From contig NZ_SWDB01000011.1 in assembly GCF_005116735.1 (NCBI RefSeq), positions 62,001-126,000 on the forward strand: a DNA stretch of 64,000 nucleotides, read 5' to 3'. The DNA comes from Thalassotalea mangrovi (lineage in GTDB: Bacteria; Pseudomonadota; Gammaproteobacteria; Enterobacterales; Alteromonadaceae). The number at the start of each line of letters is the position of its first letter. The first letter of the stretch is position 1. A program made the position numbers and the translations under genes. Below are positions 9,370-17,891 of this stretch, one piece after another. The notes under the pieces were generated by a model that was not told the DNA's origin, did not search any database, and was given only the letters and a program-made list of their open reading frames with translations.

Positions 9370-10857
9370 TTACTTATTTGAAGTGACTGGACGATTGCTG
9401 TTGCCGGTTACTTTAGTGGCCAGGGTTTTAATCTGAAAACCAATAAATCCGTAGACGACCGCTAAAACCGGGTTAATCAGGTTAAAGAAACAATAGAATA
9501 TATATTCGAAAGGATTAACCGCCAAAACGCTGGCCATATAGGCACCACAGGTGTTCCACGGAATTAACGGCGACGTAATGGTACCTGAATCCTCGAGGGT
9601 ACGACTGAGCACTACCGGGTGTAAACCACGACGTTCATATTCTTCTTTGTACATCCGGCCAGGCATAACAATCGACATATACTGATCGGCGGTAATAATG
9701 TTGGTACTGATACAGGTTGCAACCGTGGAAGAAATTAACGCCCCGGTTGACTTGGCAAAGCCAAGAATGCTGTTGATGATTTTTCGCAGCATGCCGAGTT
9801 GTTCGAGCACGGCACCAAATGCCAGGGCACAGATGATCAACCACACCGTATTAAGCATGCTTGCCATACCACCACGCGATAACAGGCTATCGAGGTTTTC
9901 ATTACCGGTATTTACCGACACACCATCGAAAAATGCGGTCCAGACCACAGTCACATTGCCATCGAGGCGGCTCATACCCTCAGCGGCCAGTGACATAATA
10001 AAGTCCTGTTGAAATAATACCGCCCAGATGGCGCCGACGATGGCGCCGATGGCAACGGACAAAAATGCCGGTACTTTTTTAATCGCTAATCCAAGTAGAA
10101 CAATCAATGGGACTAAGTTAATGACCGAAATATCGAAATGCTGGACCATCAGGTCGTTGAGTTCCATGCCTTTATCACTGATGCCACTGACATCTTCTGT
10201 CAGGCCGAGAATCGTGAATAAAATCAACGCAGTTGTGATTGACGGTACCGTCGTCCATAACATGTAACGGATATGTTCGAATAATTCACTACCAGCAACC
10301 GCAGGCGCCAGGTTGGTCGTTTCCGATAAAGGCGAGATTTTATCGCCAAAATACGCGCCGGATATTACCGCACCAGCGGTAATTGCCGGTGATAAATCCA
10401 GGCCATTGGCAACCGCCAGTAATGCAACACCAATAGTCGCTGCCGTCGTCCAGGAACTACCTATTGACATCGACACCAATCCACAAATCAGACAGGTTGC
10501 CGCGTAAAACCAACTGGGATTGAGTATGTTTAGCCCGTAGTAAATCATTGTTGGTACCGTGCCAGATAATAGCCAGGTACCAATCAAGGAGCCAACCGCA
10601 AGCAGGATCAGTACTGCGCCAAGAGAGATTGAGATTCCCTTAACAATAGCCTGCTCCATCGCCTGCCAACCATAACCGTTTTTAAATCCGATGATAATTG
10701 CAGCGCCAGTAGCAATCAGCAAAGCTATCTGGTTTGGGCCATACGAGGAACCATCTCCGAAATAACGGACGGCGGCCACTAACAACGTCACCATGATGAC
10801 TAAGGGGATGGCGGCATCGAGTGCACTGGGATCTCTTGGGGAATGTTGACTTGACAT
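9370..10857 (-). CDS. nhaC: NhaC-type Na+/H+ antiporter
   Basis: A 495-residue polytopic membrane protein with roughly eleven to twelve hydrophobic helices. Segments such as ISGAYFGDKISPLSETTNLA (about residues 166-185) and SGTITSPLIPWNTCGAYMA (about 427-445) are typical of the NhaC family, which exchanges sodium for protons at the inner membrane. Some relatives carry malate/lactate or amino acids, so the exact substrate is uncertain. A sodium antiporter fits a marine host. pepN follows after 13 nt. Confidence 0.88.
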   Translation of the reverse strand: MSSQHSPRDPSALDAAIPLVIMVTLLVAAVRYFGDGSSYGPNQIALLIATGAAIIIGFKNGYGWQAMEQAIVKGISISLGAVLILLAVGSLIGTWLLSGTVPTMIYYGLNILNPSWFYAATCLICGLVSMSIGSSWTTAATIGVALLAVANGLDLSPAITAGAVISGAYFGDKISPLSETTNLAPAVAGSELFEHIRYMLWTTVPSITTALILFTILGLTEDVSGISDKGMELNDLMVQHFDISVINLVPLIVLLGLAIKKVPAFLSVAIGAIVGAIWAVLFQQDFIMSLAAEGMSRLDGNVTVVWTAFFDGVSVNTGNENLDSLLSRGGMASMLNTVWLIICALAFGAVLEQLGMLRKIINSILGFAKSTGALISSTVATCISTNIITADQYMSIVMPGRMYKEEYERRGLHPVVLSRTLEDSGTITSPLIPWNTCGAYMASVLAVNPFEYIFYCFFNLINPVLAVVYGFIGFQIKTLATKVTGNSNRPVTSNK

Positions 10858-11014
10858 AAAACTATATTCCGTGAATTTATTTAATTGCTTTTATTATTTT
10901 ATTCGAACGACAGGCTCAATCGGTTGAGCCGAAAATACCAGCCAGTATAAAGGAAATAAAATCAAATTACCCCAATCTCGCTCGCATAAACGAGCAGATA
11001 TTTGGTATACCTAT

Positions 11015-11040
11015 AAAAAAACCGCCATAACAGGCGGTTT
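11015..11040 (-). terminator. Rho-independent terminator after prc
   Basis: An eight-base stem AAACCGCC/GGCGGTTT with a six-base loop, followed on the minus strand by a run of T. It sits 23 nt past the prc stop codon and ends the proQ-prc transcript. Confidence 0.85.
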
Positions 11041-11062
11041 TATAAGCAGATGAAATTAGCGG

Positions 11063-13108
11063 CTATTTTTTGGCAAGCTTGCCAATTTCAACTAAGTCGA
11101 ATGTAATGTTTGCCGATTCGTCTAAGAATGGGTCCAATTCAGATAAATCTTCAGGAATGTCATCAATCGAAGAAACCGGCTCTTTGTTCATCGCCTGCAA
11201 ACGTAAATTCGCTCTGGCCAGACGTTTCGCCTTGTTTTCTTCACGCTCTGCTTTGCGCTCTTCGTAATTTAATGAAATCGATTTATCATCCTTCTTAGCC
11301 TGATATTCGGCAATATCTTCGGCCAGGTATTTAAACTCTTCATTTTTCTTGATTCTCTGGTCATGAAGAGACTGCAGGTAGGAGATGTCCTGGCTGAAAT
11401 CATGCAGGCGGCGATAAGGCGCTTTTTTGATCTTATCCCAAACCAAAGCATGCTCTTCCTGGCTTTCACCCCACTCCGCCGGATCGATTGCCGAAGGGAA
11501 CTCAATATCAGGTTGTACCCCTTTGTGCTGAGTGCTACCGCCATCGATGCGATAGAATTTAGCAATCGTAAACTGAATGCTGCCCAACGGATTCTCGTAC
11601 AGGTCATAGACCCGCCCTAAACCACGGTGCTGCTGTACCGTGCCCTTACCGAACGTATTTTCACCGATAATCACAGCTCGACCATAGTCCTGCAATGCTG
11701 CAGCGAAAATCTCTGAGGCCGATGCACTGTAGCGATCGACAATCACCGTCAATGGACCGTCATAGTAACTGAGGCCATCAGTGTCTTTGTTAATTTCGAT
11801 TCTATCGTCAATACCGCGAACCTGAACAACTGGCCCCTTGTCGATAAACAGGCCCGTTAACAAGGTCGCTTCAGTGAGAGAACCGCCGCCATTACCACGA
11901 AGGTCAACGACAATACCCTGAACGTTTTCTTCTTTTAACTTGGCGATTTCTTTGGCGACATCGCGGGATAGTTTGTTATAGAAACTTGGAATGGTGATAA
12001 CACCGAGCTTTTTGCCATTTGCAATGGCTTCACCGTCAGCATTCTTTTCGATATAGACTTCCGATTTTGCGGCCCTGTCTTCCAGTTTGATCTTGTCACG
12101 AACGATCGATACCACAACAATACGCGGGTCATCTTCGCCCTTTTGCACTTGCAGACGCACCGTCGTGCCTTTCGGCCCCTTGATTAAGTCCACCACATCA
12201 TCAAGTCGCCAGCCGACTACATCAACAAACTCTTCATCGCCCTGAGCAACCGCGATCACTTTATCCTTGGGCTTTATTTTTTTGCTTTTATCCGCCGGGC
12301 CACCGGTAACCACGCTTTGGATCACAGTAAAGTCATCTTCAGCTCGCAATACCGCACCAATACCTTCAAGCGACAGGTTCATTTCCATTTGGAATCGCTC
12401 GGCATTACGTGGTGATAAGTAAGAAGTGTGTGGTTCAACGGTACGTGAAAACGAATTCATTACTACCTGGAAGACATCTTCACTTTCACCCTGGCTTAAG
12501 CGTTTAATCGCATAGTTATAACGCTTAGAAAGGATTTCCTTAATCTTCGGCCATTCTTTACCCGCCAGCTTCAAATTCAGGGCATCATATTTGACACGTT
12601 TACGCCAGATTTCATCCAGCTCGGCCTTGGATTTCGCATATTCTGCCTCTTCCCGGTCGAATTCATAACTTTCATCAATTTTGAAATCGAATTCGTTTTC
12701 CAGCAAGGTTAGCGCGTGCTGGTAGCGTTCATAGCGACGCTTGACGTTAAGGTTATATATGTCGTAGGCATCCGCTAATTTACCTGAAACGATCATATCG
12801 TCGAACTGATTACGATATTTTTCCAGCTCGTCGATATCTGATTGCAAAAATACCGAGCGGTTGTAATCGAGCTGCTTCAGGTACAAATCAAAGATTTGCG
12901 ATGAAAGCTGATCATCGAGTTCAAACTGCTTGTAATGAGAGCGAGAGTAAGTAGCGGTAATACGTTTACTGGCAGTTTTATGCTGCATTTCCTGAGATAG
13001 CTGCGGCAAGTCATTAACATCAATCTTCGGCTGCTCAGCAAAAACGGCTGTGGATGATAACGATAACGAGAAAGCAACCGCCAGGGCTATTCGAGATACA
13101 TTCTGCAT
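11063..13108 (-). CDS. prc: Carboxy-terminal (tail-specific) processing protease Prc
   Basis: A 681-residue periplasmic serine protease. A signal peptide ends near AVFA (residue 24). A helical N-terminal region is followed by a PDZ domain (about 240-330) and an S41 protease core. The serine-bearing SASASEIF segment lies at 461-468 and the catalytic lysine of FGKGT at 488, matching the Ser/Lys dyad of E. coli Prc. It trims or degrades proteins by their C-termini, including cell-wall hydrolase-related substrates such as MepS in E. coli. The gene follows proQ by 17 nt, the same order as in enterobacteria, and is closed by a strong terminator. Confidence 0.96.
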   Translation of the reverse strand: MQNVSRIALAVAFSLSLSSTAVFAEQPKIDVNDLPQLSQEMQHKTASKRITATYSRSHYKQFELDDQLSSQIFDLYLKQLDYNRSVFLQSDIDELEKYRNQFDDMIVSGKLADAYDIYNLNVKRRYERYQHALTLLENEFDFKIDESYEFDREEAEYAKSKAELDEIWRKRVKYDALNLKLAGKEWPKIKEILSKRYNYAIKRLSQGESEDVFQVVMNSFSRTVEPHTSYLSPRNAERFQMEMNLSLEGIGAVLRAEDDFTVIQSVVTGGPADKSKKIKPKDKVIAVAQGDEEFVDVVGWRLDDVVDLIKGPKGTTVRLQVQKGEDDPRIVVVSIVRDKIKLEDRAAKSEVYIEKNADGEAIANGKKLGVITIPSFYNKLSRDVAKEIAKLKEENVQGIVVDLRGNGGGSLTEATLLTGLFIDKGPVVQVRGIDDRIEINKDTDGLSYYDGPLTVIVDRYSASASEIFAAALQDYGRAVIIGENTFGKGTVQQHRGLGRVYDLYENPLGSIQFTIAKFYRIDGGSTQHKGVQPDIEFPSAIDPAEWGESQEEHALVWDKIKKAPYRRLHDFSQDISYLQSLHDQRIKKNEEFKYLAEDIAEYQAKKDDKSISLNYEERKAEREENKAKRLARANLRLQAMNKEPVSSIDDIPEDLSELDPFLDESANITFDLVEIGKLAKK

Positions 13109-13125
13109 AAAACTACTCCATTGGT

Positions 13126-13761
13126 TTATTTGGTAAAGATTTTGTCCGCTCGAGTTTTGACTACCATGCCGGAGAATAACTGCACACTGACATCTTTACC
13201 CGCTACTTCAGTAATAGTAGCATCAATTGGTGAATTCCCAACTTGCACTAACACCTTCATTCCAGTTTTCAATGTGTTAGCTTCAGCTTGGACTAATTTA
13301 ACGGGTTCTTTTTTCGGCGCCTTTTTCGCTTTTACCGGTTTGTTTTTTGATTTCCCCGGTATAGTAGAGCGTTTTTCAGCGGCTTTAGTTCCTTTATAGG
13401 TCTTATTTTGCTTATTTTCAGCTTCTTTTTTGTTAGCAAATTTTTCCTGGCTCTGTTTCAGGGCGTTGGCAGCAAACTCAGCCTGTGCTTCATCAATCTC
13501 AGCAACCGCTTCACCTTGCAGGTTCACACGCTGGGAGCCTTTCTTGATGGCCTTAAGGTAACGCCAACTCGATGTGTAGTGGCGAAGCGCTTGTCTTAAT
13601 TGCGTTTTGCTGACTTTTTCGTCTTCTTGTAACGCTTCAGCAAGTTCTTGAAAAATACCAACCTTCAATGGTTTTACCGCACCTTGAGAGGTAAAGCAAG
13701 CCGGGAATTTTTCGGCCAGGTATTGAATGATTTCTTTGCTTGAGGTTTTCTTGGTTTCCAT
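13126..13761 (-). CDS. proQ: RNA chaperone ProQ (FinO domain)
   Basis: 211 residues from the ATG at 13761; the reading frame is open further upstream to 13809, but that extension would overlap the previous gene and lacks family similarity. Residues 1-120 form the FinO/ProQ domain (EIIQYLAEKFPACF, followed by LRQALRHYTSSWRYL). A long basic Lys/Ala/Pro-rich linker follows, then a Tudor-like C-terminal domain (GMKVLVQVGNSPIDATITEV). ProQ binds structured small RNAs and mRNA 3' ends. Its place upstream of prc is conserved. It is a possible partner for the candidate small RNA in this window, but that is speculation. Confidence 0.94.
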   Translation of the reverse strand: METKKTSSKEIIQYLAEKFPACFTSQGAVKPLKVGIFQELAEALQEDEKVSKTQLRQALRHYTSSWRYLKAIKKGSQRVNLQGEAVAEIDEAQAEFAANALKQSQEKFANKKEAENKQNKTYKGTKAAEKRSTIPGKSKNKPVKAKKAPKKEPVKLVQAEANTLKTGMKVLVQVGNSPIDATITEVAGKDVSVQLFSGMVVKTRADKIFTK

Positions 13762-13777
13762 AGTATTACTTCGTAAA

Positions 13778-14068
13778 TTAATTGTGCTGAGATTGCAGAT
13801 ATTGATCACGATTCGTCAACAGGTGGTGACACCAGTCGATAAGTTCATCTTCTTCAATTTCAGCCAGATGTTCCTGCCCTATCCAGGTATCCCAGACTAA
13901 TTCCAGCAAGAAAGTTAATTGTTGAGGATCAATGTCCTCTTCCGCCATTTGATAAATGGTGTGATAAATCAGATTCAGTTTTTCTGCGACCAGTTCTTCC
14001 TCGCCATCCCAGTCGCCAACGACCTGTTCAGAGACAAGGTAATCATGAATCACCACAAATTCTTTCAT
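13778..14068 (-). CDS. Small acidic protein of unknown function between msrC and proQ
   Basis: A 96-residue, strongly acidic protein (many Glu/Asp, few Lys/Arg) rich in Leu and Trp and predicted helical, without signal peptide or membrane segment. Its start overlaps the msrC stop by 4 nt (ATGA arrangement), so translation is coupled. It lies 16 nt before the proQ start. I do not recognise a named family. Its tight placement between a redox enzyme and an RNA chaperone makes it a real gene rather than a chance frame. Confidence 0.75.
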   Translation of the reverse strand: MKEFVVIHDYLVSEQVVGDWDGEEELVAEKLNLIYHTIYQMAEEDIDPQQLTFLLELVWDTWIGQEHLAEIEEDELIDWCHHLLTNRDQYLQSQHN

Positions 14069-14526
14069 CCGCTGCAGCGCTCCTGCAGAATATCGACAAC
14101 CTGCTGCAATCCTTCAGCGTCCTGTTGATCGAAATTAGCAAACGCAACACTGTCAATGTCGAGCACACCAATGCACTCACCGTTAACATATATTGGTATC
14201 ACAATTTCGGAATTACTGGCCGCATCGCAGGCGATGTGACCCGAAAACTGATGGACATCGGCAACTATCTGAGTTTTGCCTTCCTGAACCGCTGTACCGC
14301 AGACGCCTTTACCTACTGGGATGCGGATACAGGCAACCTGTCCCTGAAAGGGTCCTAAGATAAGCTGTTCATCAACCAATCGATAGAATCCTGCCCAGTT
14401 GACATTATCAAGAGCGTTAAAAAGAATCGCACTGATGTTCGCCATATTGGCGATGATATCGGATTCGCCAGCGGTAATAGCATCTACCTGCTGAACCAGA
14501 GTCTGATAAAAATTGCGTTTATCCAT
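14065..14526 (-). CDS. msrC: Free methionine-(R)-sulfoxide reductase, GAF domain
   Basis: A 153-residue single GAF-domain enzyme that reduces free methionine-R-sulfoxide. All three cysteines typical of the family are present: ACIRIP, GVCG and HIACD. The flanking motifs (VADVHQFSGHIACDAASNSE) are nearly canonical. E. coli has the same gene (yebR/msrC) upstream of proQ-prc, so this is a conserved neighbourhood. Length matches the family. The upstream promoter region carries no obvious regulator site. Confidence 0.93.
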   Translation of the reverse strand: MDKRNFYQTLVQQVDAITAGESDIIANMANISAILFNALDNVNWAGFYRLVDEQLILGPFQGQVACIRIPVGKGVCGTAVQEGKTQIVADVHQFSGHIACDAASNSEIVIPIYVNGECIGVLDIDSVAFANFDQQDAEGLQQVVDILQERCSG

Positions 14527-14640
14527 ATTTGCTTCGAGCCGTTATGTTACGTGCATTACATCGCTATGTTACATGCGTTGCAATGAAAAGCGCATAACAT
14601 ACCTCGTAACTTCACTAAGTTAAAGCTTTAGTTTTAAAAT

Positions 14641-14905
14641 ATACCAATTCCACTAAGTGTTTTCCCACTCAGTGAGAATTTAAAGGCTTTTAGGCAAGGC
14701 CTTGATTGCCGAAAATGGTCGCTCCATTGTCAAAATCAGTAACGCCGTATAAAAGCCTTTAAAACTCACCCGTAGGAAGTTTATCAGAGGTCCATTTCCG
14801 GCCCTAGATTTCATTAATATAGAATGACTATATCAATGAAATCTATGTTGCAAATGAACCTCTGCCCAAACTCTGCGTTGTGTAAAAACTTAATGGAATT
14901 GGTAT
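14641..14905. repeat. 265-bp fold-back repeat element, copy 1
   Basis: The ends are inverted repeats, ATACCAATTCCACTAAGT at the left and its near-complement (17 of 18) at the right. Inside are a long helix (14672-14692 with 14750-14769), a CAGAGG/CCTCTG pair (14785-14790, 14859-14864) and a near-perfect hairpin (14806-14844). No coding frame of note is present. Copy 2 at 16332-16596 has exactly the same length and orientation. It resembles a non-autonomous miniature element (MITE-like), or a dispersed structured RNA module; no transposase is nearby. Confidence 0.85.
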
Positions 14906-14918
14906 TATCGAATAAAGG

Positions 14919-15644
14919 CTAGTTTATCTCAAATATCATCCGTACCTGTGCCGAAATTTGCTGTTCTGCTGGTAAAGATTGGTAATTCGGCGCATCGGCG
15001 GTCATCCCGTATACTCGCCTTGGCGCAAAATTTTCAGACTCTTTTAAATAAGATACGGCTCCAAGGCTGACCTTGGCATGTTTGGCAATGCGTTGGGCTT
15101 TCATCCTGGCATCCTCAATGGCGGCATCCAGGGCCTGTTGATAAAAGAAGTCCGCTCGACTTACTTCATAACGCAGTCGGGATACACTGGAAACCCCAAG
15201 CTGCACACCTTTTTCCAGCAATTGATCGTAGTGATTTAGGTTTAACAGGGTGAAAGTGATGTGTCGGGATACTTCAATCAGTGCCGGACGCTGCTGTGGC
15301 TTAGTCGACTCATTGTCGGATTTTGGCTGGGGCCGATGATTTTCCTGGGCAAATATTGGCCGGATTCGCAATTGCGAAGACTCTATGTCTTTATCAGCGA
15401 TATAAAGTTTATCGGCGAGCGACAGTATCTCTTTTGACTTTTTATCGACAACCCCTTTCGCGTCGTTCGCTGTGGCCGCTCGCTCACTAATGGTGATGGT
15501 AAAAATAAAGGTATCAGGCTTAACAATCACTTCCCCTTTACCAATCACTTCGATTCCTGCCGGGTTCGTTGCTTTTGCCTGCTCAGCATGGCCTGGCTGA
15601 GAATAAAGTGCAACCAGCATAGTTATTAGCAGAAGCGGTTTCAT
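14919..15644 (-). CDS. SIMPL domain (DUF541) secreted protein
   Basis: A 241-residue protein with a signal peptide ending in PGHA (about residue 20). The mature part starts IEVIGKGEVIVKPDTFIFT and includes ALDAAIEDARMKAQRIAKHA, both typical of the SIMPL/DUF541 family (E. coli YggE, Bacteroides and mammalian relatives). The family forms periplasmic oligomers, and YggE has been linked to oxidative stress; the biochemical role here is unknown. It overlaps the upstream DUF2057 gene by 4 nt, so the two form a translationally coupled pair bracketed by two copies of a repeat. Confidence 0.88.
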   Translation of the reverse strand: MKPLLLITMLVALYSQPGHAEQAKATNPAGIEVIGKGEVIVKPDTFIFTITISERAATANDAKGVVDKKSKEILSLADKLYIADKDIESSQLRIRPIFAQENHRPQPKSDNESTKPQQRPALIEVSRHITFTLLNLNHYDQLLEKGVQLGVSSVSRLRYEVSRADFFYQQALDAAIEDARMKAQRIAKHAKVSLGAVSYLKESENFAPRRVYGMTADAPNYQSLPAEQQISAQVRMIFEIN

Positions 15645-16246
15645 TGTTGTTCCTCCTGTAAATAACGAATAAATTCCTGACGCTCAATGTCTGTTGCCTG
15701 CTGCCACCAGTATTTCATCATTTCCAGGTTATCCGGCCCCTGATGGGTAAATTCTGTAGGGTCATCACTCAGGCTTTTCTTAACCACCTGTTGCCGTCGT
15801 TGTTGCTGCATTGACATCAGTTCCTGCTCGTAAGTCTGCTGACTGATTTGCTCGACCGGTATGGCCTGATTGTTACTATCAACGAGTTGCACGCGTGGTG
15901 ATGTGGCAAAGGCTTTTGCCTGTTCAACATCAGCCTGCAATGGATGAAGGAGTTGCAACTTGGCATCAGCACTGACACTGAACATGATCACAAAAGGTTC
16001 CGAGCGCACGGTTTGATGATCATCTTCGGTGGCATCTTCAAACATCTCTCGATACTGCAGTTGTACGCTATGTTGGCCGGCGGCTAAATCCAGTTCGGTG
16101 GCTCGGGTGAAAAATGATTTACTCCGTTTTTCACCGTCGACGGCTAACACCTCGAAGGTATCGGGAATCGTTAATTGCGCCGCTTGCGCGGTTATTGCGG
16201 TAAGGAAGAACAGACAAACAAGAATCGCTTTCATGCTTAAGGACAT
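15641..16246 (-). CDS. DUF2057 (YccT-like) secreted protein
   Basis: Up to 201 residues; the ATG at 16234 (fifth codon) also gives a good signal peptide, MKAILVCLFFLTAITAQAA. The mature N-terminus (QLTIPDTFEVLAVDGEKRSK, then LDLAAGQHSVQLQYREMFED) fits DUF2057, a family of small periplasmic proteins. E. coli YccT/CsgI modulates curli assembly, but no curli genes are visible here and that role should not be transferred. The C-terminal third is Gln-rich and helical (about residues 130-201). It overlaps the downstream SIMPL gene by 4 nt. Confidence 0.8.
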   Translation of the reverse strand: MSLSMKAILVCLFFLTAITAQAAQLTIPDTFEVLAVDGEKRSKSFFTRATELDLAAGQHSVQLQYREMFEDATEDDHQTVRSEPFVIMFSVSADAKLQLLHPLQADVEQAKAFATSPRVQLVDSNNQAIPVEQISQQTYEQELMSMQQQRRQQVVKKSLSDDPTEFTHQGPDNLEMMKYWWQQATDIERQEFIRYLQEEQQ

Positions 16247-16331
16247 CAGACATTATTTATTAGTGTATGAGTAAAATTTAGCTGATAGCCCCCCTTGAAG
16301 ACAAGGTAATCGGCAAAATAATCATTAGCTT

Positions 16332-16596
16332 ATACCAATCACATTAAATTATTGCTCACTCAGTGAGAATTTAAAGGCGTTTAGACAAGGCTTTGATTGC
16401 AGAGAATGGTTACTCCATTGTCAAAATCAGTAACGCAGGATAAACGCCTTTAAAACTCACCCGTAGGGAGTTCATCAGAGGCCCATTTACTGCCCTATAA
16501 TTCATTAATATAGAATGACTATATCAATGAAATCTATGTTGTAACTGAACCTCTGCCCTAACTCTGAGTTGTGCACAAACTTAATGTGATTGGTAT
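16332..16596. repeat. 265-bp fold-back repeat element, copy 2
   Basis: Same length and orientation as copy 1, and similar throughout. The left end ATACCAATCACATTAAAT pairs with the right end ACTTAATGTGATTGGTAT. The inner helix (16363-16383 with 16441-16460) keeps pairing although its sequence differs from copy 1: GGCGTTTA/TAAACGCC here against GGCTTTTA/TAAAAGCC there. CAGAGG (16476-16481) and CCTCTG (16550-16555) are conserved. The right end abuts the prpF terminator. Confidence 0.85.
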
Positions 16597-16600
16597 TATA

Positions 16601-16628
16601 AAAAAAAGACAGGGATACCTGTCTTTTT
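16601..16628 (-). terminator. Rho-independent terminator after prpF
   Basis: The stem AAAGACAGG/CCTGTCTTT with a GATA loop is followed on the minus strand by at least five T. It ends the prp operon, 27 nt past the prpF stop, immediately before repeat copy 2. Confidence 0.85.
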
Positions 16629-16654
16629 CTGAAGTTTTAAGGAGGGTATCAAGA

Positions 16655-17839
16655 TTACAGGTCGAGCGTCTGGCCCGGGATCCGAACCCAGCCTTCCATA
16701 AGCACCCGGGCGCTGCGACTCATTGAGACTGAGTCTACTTGCCAGGCACCATGCTCCTGCATGGTTTTAGCACCAACTTTTAAGGTTCCTGATGGATGAC
16801 CAAAGGTAACTGACGATGACGCCTGTTGTTTAAGAGCGTTTGCCACCATAGTGCCCGGAATCGCTGCGGCGGTGCCAATAGCAACAGCGGCAGTACCCAT
16901 CATCGCATGGTGTAATTTGCCCATAGACAAGGCTCTGACCAGAACGTCTATGGACTCACTAGCAATCGCTTTTCCGCTCGATGCAACATAAGATTCTGCT
17001 TCAGCGACAAATGCCAGCTTCGGCGTATGTTGCCGCACCTTGGCTTCTTCAAGATCCGTAATTAATCCCATTTTCAATGCGCCGTGGGCACGAATGGTTT
17101 CCAGTCTCGCCAATAACGCTTCGTCATTATTAATATCATCCTGCAATTCCGTCCCGGTAAAACCGAGCTGCGCAGCAGGAATGAAAATGGTTGGGATACC
17201 CGCGTTGATAAAGGTGGCATCAAATTCACCAATATCAGGAACCTCAAGAGAATCACTTACATTACCGGTTGGGAATAGAGAACCGTCTTTGTCGGCTGGA
17301 TCGATAAAGTCAATCACCACTTCTGCGGCTGGAAAAGTTACGCCATCCAGTTCAAAGTCGCCAGTTTCCTGAACCTTGCCATCGGTAATAGGCACATGGG
17401 CAACGATGGTTTTACCGATATTGGCTTGCCAAATGCGAACCTCAACCACACCATTTTCCGGAATTCGCTGGCTTGCAACCATGCCCTGATCTATCGCGAA
17501 AGCGCCAACCGCAGCAGTGAGATTTCCGCAATTGCCGCTCCAATCGACAAAAGGCTTATCAATAGAAACCTGACCGAATAAATAATCGACATCGTGATCG
17601 GTCTTCTCGGAGGGCGACAGGATCACAGTCTTGCTGGTACTTGATGTTGCACCGCCCATACCATCGGTTTGCTTTTGGTAAGGATCCGGGCTGCCAATAA
17701 CGCGCAGCAATACCGCATCCCGAACCGGTCCGGGTTGCTGCGCGGCATCTGGTAAATCAGCGAGGTTAAAGAACACCCCTTTACTAGTGCCGCCACGCAT
17801 ATAGGTTGCCGGTATTTTTATTTGTGGAAGATGAGACAT
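16655..17839 (-). CDS. prpF: 2-methylaconitate cis-trans isomerase PrpF
   Basis: A 394-residue protein of the diaminopimelate-epimerase fold. PrpF isomerises the 2-methylaconitate made by AcnD so that an aconitase can hydrate it, and is found with AcnD in the PrpD-independent methylcitrate cycle. Recognisable segments are the N-terminal IPATYMRGGTSKGVFF, the DGMGGATSSTSKTVIL glycine/serine-rich loop, and FVDWSGNCGNLTAAVGAFA with the cysteine and glycines of the active-site region. It is the last gene of the operon, 52 nt after acnD, and is closed by a terminator. Confidence 0.95.
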   Translation of the reverse strand: MSHLPQIKIPATYMRGGTSKGVFFNLADLPDAAQQPGPVRDAVLLRVIGSPDPYQKQTDGMGGATSSTSKTVILSPSEKTDHDVDYLFGQVSIDKPFVDWSGNCGNLTAAVGAFAIDQGMVASQRIPENGVVEVRIWQANIGKTIVAHVPITDGKVQETGDFELDGVTFPAAEVVIDFIDPADKDGSLFPTGNVSDSLEVPDIGEFDATFINAGIPTIFIPAAQLGFTGTELQDDINNDEALLARLETIRAHGALKMGLITDLEEAKVRQHTPKLAFVAEAESYVASSGKAIASESIDVLVRALSMGKLHHAMMGTAAVAIGTAAAIPGTMVANALKQQASSSVTFGHPSGTLKVGAKTMQEHGAWQVDSVSMSRSARVLMEGWVRIPGQTLDL

Positions 17840-17891
17840 CTATCTCTCCTTTGTTTATCCAATCAGGTGGCACAGCTCGTGCCACCGACCT

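Noticed and set aside
13761-13809. N-terminal extension of ProQ from the ATG at 13809
   Set aside because: It would overlap the upstream gene by 32 nt and adds residues with no family similarity.
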